This document shows positions 38,242 to 58,363 of a stretch of DNA of 64,000 nt, piece after piece (the first letter of the stretch is position 1; every line of letters begins with the position of its first letter). The stretch is from Bugula neritina. Its lineage: Eukaryota > Bryozoa > Gymnolaemata > Cheilostomatida > Bugulidae. The stretch is from contig OZ037773.1 in the NCBI GenBank assembly GCA_964035545.1, positions 6,588,251 through 6,652,250 of the forward strand. The letters run 5' to 3'. Below the pieces are notes generated by a model. That model saw only the letters and a list, made by a program, of their open reading frames with translations, ran no database searches and was not told where the DNA came from. A program made the translations under genes and the position numbers.

Positions 38242-39569
38242 TCCGTAAAGTTATAGAATATTCTGGCATATTAAGAATATTCTAACATGTTTTTTGAAAA
38301 TAACAGATGTATAAAAACCATGCAAAGTGTTGCTCAGTATAATCTTACTGTTTAAAAAATCAAAACTTCTTGAAAAATGATCTTTGGTGATTATATGATT
38401 GCAATTAGCACATTTTATACACTGTGATATTACACCATTTGTTTTTGAAAATATCTGTGATTGTGCATATAGATTATGTATTCTTCTTTTATTAGATTGA
38501 CTTTGTTCGATTCAATTTGCTCTGATCCAAAAGTATAAACTTATTGCAGCTGCATTTTAATAATTAACCATGATGACTGCAGTCCTCCATCCCATGCAAT
38601 ATTCTATATCGTACTTTGTCAGATATGTTTTAAGAGATGGTTTTACACCTCAAACAACGTAATAAATAACAAAATTGTGATACCCATTCCGCAATTAATA
38701 CAATAATATGAGTAATATATCTAATATGAACAAGCTAATTAAGTCCCTTTTAAATTCAGATTTTACAAGTAAATTAAAGTATAATTTAAAAAAGCCTTAT
38801 TAAAATAGCAACTTGATAACAGCAATAAAACAGGTAAATTTGATTTTAACAAACCGGTGAAAAAATAGTAAAACATGTATAACAAATCTCTTAATAAACA
38901 GCTAAGGACAATTTTCCACACAATTGAACAGGTTTTTTATATTTTAAACAATCACACAGTTTTTGTTTTTTATACATTTTTTTATGATTTGAACGTGATT
39001 TTTAAAAACAAGTTTTAATGTTTTTTTTTATTTTCTGTGTAAAATATAATAATTTGCATATCAACGTACATGATAACATTATTTATTGGTCTAATTCATA
39101 TGACTAAATTTGTTGGACTGCATGCAACTGTTTATAAAAGTAACCATTTCCATTAGTGGAACTATTTGCAGCATCACTACCAGGGGCAAAGTTTAAAACA
39201 TTAAAGTAATCTTTTATTGTAAGAGTTGTGAATTTGACATAGCTACAACTGACAGGCATAAAGGGTAGGTATAAAAACCCATTCAAAATACACTGAGTAT
39301 AATACATAACACAAAGGTCAGCAGTGTTATCACTAACAAATTCTTTAGTGCTGACCTTGGCACACATGAAAGAATATAGATCAAAGGGCTGCTGCTGTTT
39401 CAGCAGTCAGCAGTTGAATTGATAACTGGTAAATGTCAATAGTCATATAACATATATGCATGGTATTATACTCTGCATATATTATGATGCACAATGTCAT
39501 AAGCATTTCAAAGTTTCTAAATGTTATGAGAAAAACTGAAATGTGTTGCGGTTCAGTGATGGTGTCTGT
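38242..39569. other. 3' flank of paralogue A
   Basis: AT-rich. AATAAA occurs near 38,663. I see no coding exon; the minus-strand frame at 39,104-39,367 has no supporting features. Confidence 0.5.
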
Positions 39570-39626
39570 TAGCTTTCCATAGCCTCAGAGTAGGTGCCAA
39601 TTATAGGTTCTGGTAGGGGTGGGTAG
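39570..39626 (-). pseudogene. Decayed copy of the SMU1 terminal exon
   Basis: On the minus strand this reads ...CACCCCTACCAGAACC... GGCACCTACTCTGAGG... CTATGGAAAGC. It lines up with the last SMU1 exon (45,723-45,821) at [13 protein letters not shown] and LWK, with a deletion of about 12 bases between them. It lies about 1.3 kb behind paralogue A, just as the real SMU1 exon lies about 1.5 kb behind paralogue B. This suggests the tandem duplication included this end of SMU1. Confidence 0.7.
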
Positions 39627-40899
39627 CAGAAAAATAACTAATGTTTGAATACCAAAATATATAGAGTATTGGGAGAGATATTTAGTATTATAACATCAGA
39701 ATAATACCCAGTGTATTAATTAAGATATATAAAGTTAAAACATGCAGTGGAAAAAGGATTTCACTTCACATTACTGTTTTTTATAAAAAGTCTAACAATA
39801 TTATTTTTTTATTATCTCAATTTATAAAAGCACATTGAAATGTCACGTCCAGAAAATAGAAGATCGGAATTCAGAAGCTAAAAGACAAATATCATGTTTT
39901 ATATTTTCAGCTACTGTTTCACTAACATATTGAGCTTTATTATACTCATTAACTTCTAAAATAAACATATTCACTTTTCAAATAAAATAAGCCTAGGTCA
40001 AATGTTTAACTTTATGATGCCATGCAATGCAATACATACAGCACAACACTATATACACACAATATAACACAATACAATACTTCCCGTACATATACAGTTA
40101 TATATGTGCACTATGCAATACAATACTACACAGTACTTAACTATGTTATATATGCACAGCACAGCACAGCACACATATAGCCTATATGCAATACAATATT
40201 ACACAATACAATACAATAGAACATACTATCTTTTCATATGAAAGTCAATATACAAAAAGGAAGCTTTTTTGTTTCAACATAACATTTCGAATCTATCCAC
40301 GCCCTAGTTTCTGTTAGGGAGCTCACAAAATAAACAAGATTCTAAAGTTCGTCAACCTATAGAAAAGTAAGTACTATATTATAATAAACTCCAACAGCAT
40401 TGCAAGTTAAAAGTTACTAAGGAAAATCGAAGATATTTTAAGAAAGTTTTGCTGAGGTAAAATTGCTTACATTAGCAACAATAATGTGGTAATAAATATG
40501 GCACAAAGACTATACAACACTACCATGCTGTGGTAGCTCTGTATTGCTGACTTTAACATACGTATTTTCGGCTTTTGCAAACTTCTTAAACATATATGGC
40601 ATAAACTTTAGAGTATACTTTCACTTTATTTAAGCTTATAAATGCAGTTTAGAAAAACCAGACATCATATCTGACTTTAGTAGTTGTAGTACCATAGACA
40701 AAATGGTTTAACATTATCATTACTAGTTAATGTTAGTGCTCTGCTCCAACACTTGACCTTCGGAGTAACTGATTGGTCTTAGCTGCTATTACATGATAAA
40801 AGTGCACAGCATGCATTAGTAGTGGTTTGCCTCAATAAAACTATGACTTCCTTATCATTTACAGCCTGTAGCTTATCCTGTTATCCTGTAGAACTGACC
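39627..40899. other. Spacer between paralogues A and B
   Basis: Contains an ACAATACAATAC/ACAGCACAGC simple-repeat region at 40,020-40,220. The frame of paralogue B is open back to 40,822, but similarity to A starts only at the ATG at 40,900. Confidence 0.5.
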
Positions 40900-43800
40900 A
40901 TGGATTCACTACAGCCAGTACTACTGCTGCTGCATTATGTCCTTCTGACTCTCATATCAGCAGAGGACACATTGTGGCTCTGTACAGGGAAAGAGTCTGA
41001 GTATACTGCAAGGGACTGTGACGTGGATAAGTATGACACGTATGCCTGTTACTTCGTGGAACACTTTGTCCAGTATAAACCTTGTAATGACATATGTGAC
41101 AAGGCAGCAGTGAGATCATCCATGAGTATGAAATGCCAGGCCTACTGTCCAGGTTGGTGGTTAGTTTACAGGTTCATAAACTGTTAACTTTATACTATTA
41201 CTAACTAAATCATCCACGATCCAAATAGGTTAAGGACTATAAGTATAAGTATAGAAGTATATATAGCATTATCAGTCATCCCCAAACTCTTACTTTAGAT
41301 TTTAGAAATATTATATAATCGATAATGTGCGTCAACTCAGCATTTAAGCTGACCATAAAATTTTGAGAATACTAATAAACTATATATACTATGTTTTTAT
41401 TGTAAAAGCCTTCCAAAAGCAATCTAAATTTTTGTTATTTCCTATATTGGAATTACATTTTATTAGTTAACTTGCTTTTGTGTATGGTCTATGGTCAACT
41501 TATTATTTCACCAACTGCATTATGAGGTACTTTAACCATGTGGCAGTTATCATGTAATGTATAGCAAGTTATGTGAACTTTAGTAGACACCAACAGATTC
41601 TAAAACTGTTCAGCTAATAGTGAGACACTAAAAGTGTCTTCTGCTAAAGCTGGTTGCCTAAAGAATAATATTTGTTTCCACAGAATATATGAGGAAGAAC
41701 TGCAGACTGAGGGAGGCAACTTCACAGCCTCCGGCAACCACCGCTGTCAGCGAGTCTTTACAGGCCGCTGACAAAGCTTACTTGGAGGTCAACTCAAACT
41801 TGAGTAAGGGAGAGAAGCTATCGCCTGTCTCAGCAAACATGCTTGTAGTGATAGTTGCAGGGCTCTCGGGGTTGGTTGTGCTGGGAATGGTCATAGTAGT
41901 TGTGGTTCTTGTACTATGCAGAATATCAAAGAGACGACTACAGAGTTCTGACTCCAAGCAGCACCAGTTTTATGAGGTGCAGTCAGCTCCCTTGCAAGGT
42001 AAATTTATTAAGTATTGATTAAAGTAACTTAATCCTGAGTAACAGAATGATTATTCAAGGTAAATTTTATCGCCCTGGGAAAGCAACTTACTTTAGTTCC
42101 CCCACAATTATATAGTATTTGTTCTGCAATGAATATAAAGCATTAGTTTCATTCAATCTTTTATTGACACGAATAAACAATGAGAAACACTGTAGGCTGA
42201 TAGTTTCCAAAGTATTATGTTCTATAGTAAATCAATACATCGATTGACTGTATGTTGAGTTAACTTTTTATTTTCTAAACTAAGCATTCTCTAGTTACAT
42301 AAAACCTAGACTGAAGTTTCGAATTACCTTTTGTCCAATTATTATTCTTTGGAAATTAACATGGAGACTTATATATTGTATCTTTCAAATGCATAACTTC
42401 CTCAATGATTACAATATTAGTTATCATTTACCTATCCCTTATATAATTTAAAAAGTACCTTACACCAATTACTGGCAAGGGAATTTCCCTATGTCGCCAC
42501 ACAGCTACTCGGTGTGATGCAGTAGTGCAATAAGAATATTATGGTGAAATCTTTAACTATGTAGCAACTAAAACAGAAAATGGATTACTTTTGTTTCAAG
42601 TTTTTTTACTAGCACCTTAAGCTTGCTAGGGGATGGGTAGATTGCAGATAATATTAGACTCAGCCGTAAGTAAATATAACAAAGTAGTGTAGTATAGTGC
42701 AGGTAGTAGAAATAGTACAGCTATACAGCTATAATGATAGGCACTCATAATGTAGGAAGAAAGACTTGGAAATGGGCCAAGTAAGCTATTAAAAGGGTAT
42801 AACGTGTCTAATCTGCTGGGTATTATTTATAAGTATATTATAATGAAAGGCTAGAGAAGTAGTATAATTGTACTAGCTACGCCATTATAGTGCTAACAGA
42901 TGCAGCACATTATAAATGTGTAGTTATCAAAGATAGATAGAATTATATATTAACTAGATAATAATCAATAATGTGCTTTTGTCTATTATAACACTCTTCT
43001 CTTTAAGTGTCCACCCTCGAGATAACCCTTAGTGGTAAGAGTTAAACTGCCTCAAACCATGCTAAAATGGTTTGAGGTCTTTTACTATGACACATAATTG
43101 GATGGATTTCCTGACATCACCAGCAACATACTTAAACCCATGACTACTCTGTAACCACTATAAACCATTGTTACTCCCTTTCCTTGTAAATTATAAGTCA
43201 GCTTTGTATATATTAACTAACTAACATGACAGCATCGTTAGTATTATTTTTACATGTATAATACCATGATGTTTACATTTCACGAAATAAATTACTTTGT
43301 CTGAAAACATCGATTACGTTCTCAGAAAATATGGCATAGTGCCAAGAGGAAAAACTGTTTGACATTTCATGATAAATGTAGCTTATAAAAACAGACTCTC
43401 GGACTGATAGTTATGGTGACATTTGAACTCATCATCTTGTGATAATCTAGTCAGGGCTTCCATAGTACAGTTTGTCATATTGTGGTGATACACCACCCAA
43501 CTATGAAGTAATAGCATAATATGTATTATAACTGTATTAATAATATTACTATATGATGGTATATAATGTTGGCTTCAGTTACCATTGCAAGACTCGCTCC
43601 ATTATATCTCTGATTCTCAGAATATTTTGAAAGCAGATATTTCTTAAATATGTACATACTTTAGATATGTGCATGCTTTAGATAGATATAAATATATTGA
43701 TAATAGTTTCAGAGAAGGACTATGATGGCTGCAGTGTTTATAAAATGTCTTTCCAAGTAGAGTTTGAAGGAGATGATGATAAGAATGGTGAGCTTTTGTT

Positions 43801-44233
43801 ATATAATAACATGGTATGTGCCTGCTATGTTTTAACATTCCTATAAGATATTGTTTAGAGTTAAGACTTTAGACCGTAGCCTAAATCTGTATAGTCTAAA
43901 ATCTTGAATTAACTTGTCTTACATGCTTATACACTCTATTGTTTGGTATTTTCAAAGTTCAAAGTTTAAAAAGAGTTGCCAAGAAAAAATATTTATAAGA
44001 GTAGTCATGGAAAGAGTTGCTTCAACTTTCAAGTATTTGGTTATCATTAACAATGTGGGTGGAATGTGGAATCCATAGATATGGTAAATTGAGCTGAAAT
44101 ATTTTATACAAAAGAGTCACATTTTTAGGTGATGAAACGTGTCATATTATATTAGAGTATTGAAGCGCAAAATTTTTTTATAGAAAAAGCTCTACTAGAT
44201 AACTCTGCCAACAAACTAAAGGAGATGAGTTAA
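40900..44233 (+). CDS. Single-pass membrane protein with 8-Cys ectodomain, paralogue B
   Basis: Exons 40900-41152, 41684-41998, 43713-43787 and 44184-44233 give 230 residues with exon phases identical to paralogue A. Exon 1 (84 residues) differs from A at only five positions, all eight ectodomain cysteines included. The stalk (EATSQPPATTAVSESLQ) and membrane helix (about 137-163, valine-rich) are quite different. The cytoplasmic tail keeps a shared pattern: EKD, FQVEFEGDDD, LLDN and a C-terminal KEM. The acidic EGDDD and LLDN motifs are thus the conserved intracellular part. As for A, a receptor-like or TNF-receptor-like role is possible but unproved. AATAAA occurs at 44,287. The gene converges on SMU1, whose stop is about 1.5 kb away. 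Confidence 0.8.
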
Positions 44234-45722
44234 GGGGAATAAAATAATATTTATTATTGGCTACAGAGATCTTCAAACAAAACGGAAATAAAAAGTTCAG
44301 TTGTAGCCTTATTATTCAGCATCTTTTCTAAAATTTGGTTAAAACTTTAAAGAAACCCAACTTGTGTGACTGCTAGCTCATTATTAAAGTTTTACGTTTA
44401 TAATTTCTTTGCTTCACACAGTTTAGTTCAGGAACATTTACTCCCCGGTGTACAACATTATTTACAATGTTCAATCTTTTGAAAAAAAAACATATTTTCA
44501 AAATTAGATCTATCAGCTAAAAATAATATTACATATACCAATTTTAGCCTATGCATGTTTTGTAAAACAAATTATACTTTTAGAGTAGAACAGTTAGAAA
44601 TAGAGAAAACATAAGCTTTTTATTTTTGCCAAGGCAATATACCTGTGCAGCTACTTGTTGTTTTTCTACATTCAATGGCACCTTTGCTTCTTGTTCCAAT
44701 CTGTTAGCTATACATTATAGTATGTGGGAATAAATTTTAAGATCAAAATTTTTGTCTTTGACACTCATATTACAAAATAATGTATAGGCATGCAGTAAAA
44801 GTTATATTTTTACCAACTATATTGCCGTAACCTTTCTTTCACGTTCGTATAAATGGCGAGGATAGAGATGTTGCCAGGGGATGTTATGGAGGTTATTCTT
44901 TATTAGTTGTTGGTTATCAATGAAACTGTTTAAATCCAATATGAAGCTTTTGTGTCACTCGTTTCCTATCAGGATACTGACCCCAAATATTTTCAATTAT
45001 ATAACTGCTAAACAATTTTTATTTTTATATAATACTTTTTAAAACCTGTAAAATTAGTATTCTAATTACCTGACAAGTTTAATCTACCAATTTATATACA
45101 CGTATCACATTTTTTATACCTAGAAATTGTTAGGATATCTTTTCCAATATGATTATAAATAATTTTTATCAACATATGAAATAAAGATAGTTTTGTAACA
45201 TAGAATATGCAATATACATATATAATGCAACACTGTAAAATGTTGTCATTACTTATAAGAAATAGGTTGAGGAATGTAAATTCTATAACAGCCCACGAGT
45301 CAAATGCAAGGTAACCGAGAAGGGAAATATAACACACCAGAACTCAAAGGCTACAAGCTGAGATTTTAGGCTATTGTATGCAAATCTATCTATCTTTGAG
45401 GAATACTTCACCAGATTACAATTATAGTAAAAAGTATACTCAATGTGCCTAACGAGATGTGATCGTATGGCAAAATATACTACTCATTATTGTGTGACAG
45501 AAAAGTTAACAAGGAACCTTTTCTTAGCCCAACACTACACAGAGTGAAGGTTATAAGCCAGTGAATTTATTTATTACAAAGTATATCAGGGTTAAACTGT
45601 TAATGTTGAATTTGACATACACGAACAATAAAATTATAACTATAATCTACAAGTATTGTAATACATAAAGTCATAAATTCCCATAAATATATACAGTTAG
45701 ATGACCATCAGTTTCGATAGCC
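44234..45722. other. Convergent 3' flanks of paralogue B and SMU1
   Basis: Polyadenylation signals: AATAAA at 44,287 (+) and TTTATT at 45,566 (AATAAA on the minus strand). No other gene is seen. Confidence 0.55.
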
Positions 45723-54561
<8,839 letters not shown>

Positions 54562-55267
54562 AGCTTTTTCTTGTTATAGTGATCTTGCAGTGAATAGGGA
54601 AACTCCGCAGTAAATAGACGTACTCCGCAGTGAAGCGACTGAACTTGAGTGAGTGGGTAAATTCAAGGATTTTGTTTTTGGGGTGTTCATAATGAGGAGA
54701 CAACTCTTTAAACGTATAATGTTTAAACCATTGAACTATAATTATAGTTTCAGTTCAGTGGTTTGAACAAAGAATTTAAATGTAATATCAACTCTAATAT
54801 TATTTTATGCATTTATTTATTTATTGCTTGTAGCTTTTGTTATGTTAATATTATGTTTCATGATTAAATTAATGAGCATTTTTCTAGAGTATTCTTAGAC
54901 CTGCAGTCGATTAACTACTAATTATTGATTGGTGCAGAAAGCATCTGCTGCAGTACCCTTGAGCTCTACATATTATATGCACACAAGAACGTAATCTACG
55001 ACTTCACCATATGTATAGTTGAACCTATAAACTTGCAGGCTTATTAGACACATTAGCACATAATTGTAATGAACTAGATTTATTTGCACGTATATGCCAG
55101 TATACATTACTGAAGCTACAGTATCGCTTACCGCAGCTAGGTTCATTTATCGTGAAGTTACTATTACATTTTTATTATATAGATTCAATTTCTACAAGTA
55201 TATTATTTAAATTGAACAAGTAAAAAGTTTATGGAAATTGAAATAAACTACTATAGAACTAGTAAAA
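54562..55267. promoter_or_regulatory. Shared upstream region of SMU1 and the InaF-motif gene
   Basis: About 700 bases separate the two divergent start codons, so the region must contain the SMU1 promoter and probably that of the InaF gene. A small duplication of ACTCCGCAGT lies just upstream of SMU1. No TATA box can be assigned with confidence in this AT-rich DNA. Confidence 0.45.
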
Positions 55268-56086
55268 ATGGACACCACAACTACTAATAATGTTAATGGA
55301 TTAAACTCAAATCACAAGAAAGCGCAGATAGGCCCAACAGACTCTCATTCATCTATGCTAGCCAATGACAAGGATGTGAAGAAATGGTATAGACTGGCTG
55401 TGGTGTTTCTCTATCTGGTCAGCGTCTCACTGGCCTCCATCGTTCTAGCGATATATTACGTTGTGTTCTGGGATCCTCTCCTAGAATATGACAGGTAAAA
55501 TGATGAATATTTTATTCTTATTTTAATTTATAGATAATATTTATTATAAATGCGATTCTCGTCACCCACGAAAGACCACTAAGTGAAAACTGACCATTTT
55601 ATAATTAATGTGATATTTTATTTACCTCTTGCACTTACATACAGAAAACATTATGTATACATGAAAGCATTCCGAAAAGTGCAAACAGCTACTTCAATTT
55701 GTCAGCTCTGAATATCCAAGTTTTAAAAATAGCTTGTTTTGTTGGTCTCAAACACATTTATTGATACAGATACTTTGTAGTTACAGGCTGATGGTAGATA
55801 GATTCCGTGTAGTTCATCATGTTTTTACGGGATCTAAATCAAAACTTATCTTTCTCACCTAGTCCGGGATGGGTGACGGTGCGATTTAAACCAAAATCAG
55901 TTTTTCCAAGTTTCTACCAAGTGTATCTCTTAGTATAAAGAATGTTGCTTTCTGTGTTGAAGGTTCAACCAGGTCAACAATTCTGACGCAGCCAATCAAA
56001 CACTTCAACACAGCTCTGGTCAAGACTTCTATACGAGTTCTTCAGTGCAACCAGCATCTAACATCACACTTGATTCGGACTTGTAA
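55268..56086 (+). CDS. INAFM-like: InaF-motif membrane protein (INAFM type), 2 exons
   Basis: Exons 55268-55494 and 55963-56086 join across an Arg codon to 116 residues. After a hydrophilic N-terminus comes the InaF motif: KKWYRLAVVFLYLVSVSLAS then IVLAIYYVVFWDP (about residues 38-70). It matches the KW.R..TV..Y.LSVSLAAIVLA.YY pattern of human INAFM1/2 as I remember it. Residues about 43-66 form the only membrane helix. The C-terminal 45 residues are Ser/Asn-rich with N-glycosylation-type sites (NNS, NQT, NIT). Drosophila InaF is required for function of the TRP channel; the role of the short animal family is otherwise little known. AATAAA at 56,398. Confidence 0.85.
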
Positions 56087-58363
56087 ACTTTGCTGTCCCA
56101 CAGCAAATAAGTGCATTGTATGTATACCCAGCACATATCCTATATCAAACAGTATATTCCATATACTAAACAATATCATATTCAATCATGTCATTTACCT
56201 TATCATATCATATCATATATCGAAACTTCCATTCTATTCAAATTTACTGAAATACTGTATATTTTAATGATAAACACTACTTAATGTTTCAAAAACTATA
56301 ATATGACTAATACTTTACAATAAGTGAAGAATTTTCACAGGAACAGTTTCTCTGTTATAAAAAAGTGGATATATTCAAAGATAGTTTTTTATTTTGTAAT
56401 AAACATGTTTGGATATCTTTTACAAAAATAGTAAATTTTTCTTGCGTAATAAATCTTGCTGATCAACAGCAAAGTATTTGCTAGATTTCTTCTCTGCACA
56501 AACACAAGATGGTTGTACGTTACGACATGATGCTATAGCCTAAGAAACCACAGCCTATTTTTAATATGTTAGTATGGCTAACTGTAATTGTAGGTAAATG
56601 TATTATAGTTACTTTATAATCTTATAAATCTTATTATTATTTAATAAAAGAGAGTTCTTTTAAGACTATTATACAGATATGATTTTGTATAGCTGTATGG
56701 TATATATAAATATAGTAATAATCTAGTCCCTTTAATAAACAAGCATTATAAAAACTTGAAAGCAGAAAATTATCTAATACATGCTATAATAATATGATTG
56801 CTATAAATTTGTGCAAACTTGCATGAATATTAAATAGATGACACATACATTCTATAATATAATGTATAATTATATTACTGAGGCACATAAGATGTACTCT
56901 TTTTAGACTATTGGTTTTATATTATCAGTGTATTATATTAGATGTCTTTTCACACCAACTATAGATATCAAGTATATTGCACATCCCTTCAAGACAGAAT
57001 CTTGTTTTCTCAAATATAATAGCTTTGTGGGCATGAAGTCTTCCTAATATGAACATAAAAGAGTAGACACAGTAATCTCTTGCAGGTATAGGATACATCT
57101 CAGACTAAAACACTTACAGTTATCTGCAGTAAAATCAATACTTCTTCGCATACAAGCCGTATATTCTAGGAGCTTGGCCAGAGTTTTAAAGCTATACACA
57201 TATGTGAACTAGGGGCATTCCCTAGCCCACCCCAATGGTTATTGAAGCTGATGCACGACTGTTTACAATATAATATGATGAAGGAGTTTGGCAGAGCTAC
57301 ACTGACCGAAATTGACATTTCAATCAATAATTACCAGGAATACAGTTGAGTAATACATACTCTGTAGGCATAGATACACTGTGATGAGCTGTAGGAAGAA
57401 ATGCCAGGCTATATGATTAGGTGTGGGTTTCTCTCATTAGCTCCATTAGTATTTGTTTACTAATAATTCACATACATTGCATAACTTGTTGAAAAACACA
57501 GTTCATTACCTCTAGACATTGCTGTGCTGCCGAATGACTACAGATCTTCTTTAAAGGCTTTGAGAAGAGCTAAACTGTTGAGTCAGTGGTTATTCTCTGA
57601 AGATCTCATCAGTTTTTGCAACAAAAGCATTTCTAAACAACCATGACCACCGACTAAACTTAGAGTATCTATGTTATTGAATACATGTACATGCTTCATA
57701 TTTAGTGAAAATAAGTTGCTAGCACAACGTCCTAAATAAAATCTATACATGGCAGTTTATTTACAACTATAACAACATAATATCTTACACAACTGGTTTC
57801 AAGGATAAGAAAATATTATGGTAAACATGACAAAAAGGCGATTGTTTAATTACAAAAATATAACTGGAAATAATTGTCTATGCAACAGTGCAGGAATGAC
57901 ATAAACAACAATATCATTATAAATAGCGTGCATTTACATTAGCATAACAGAAATGCAAGTCTCAAATGTGAGCTGTAAAGCAAGACTAAAAAAGGGGAGA
58001 CAATTCCATCCCATTTATAAACTCAAAGAGAAAAGCATTGTCAGATTAATGAATTATACATAATAAGAGTTCTATTAAAAAACATAAGCATCTGTTGAAA
58101 AAGTCGCAACCTAAATATGTTACAAAATACATTGTGAACAGATTTGCCGTGATTATAATACATTATGCAGACAGGAAATTACATCATCGTATCACAATAG
58201 TCTCAGAGATGACGTAACAGATCTCCATAACCGCAACTAGCAACATCCAAAGCAAATCAGTGATGGCACAAGAGATCATTTTAAATACAATTGGAGAGGA
58301 GAAGATGGAGGAAGGAAGTGCTGATCGGTTGCCATAGAAACCGTCACCATGGAGACTGACTTT
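56087..58363. other. 3' UTRs and intergenic DNA between convergent genes
   Basis: AATAAA at 56,398 (+) serves the InaF gene; TTTATT at 57,756 (AATAAA on the minus strand) could end the F-box transcript. No exon is seen. Confidence 0.55.

Noticed and set aside
40822..40899. Earlier in-frame ATG for paralogue B
   Set aside because: The extra 26 residues have no counterpart in paralogue A, and the signal peptide starts at 40,900.
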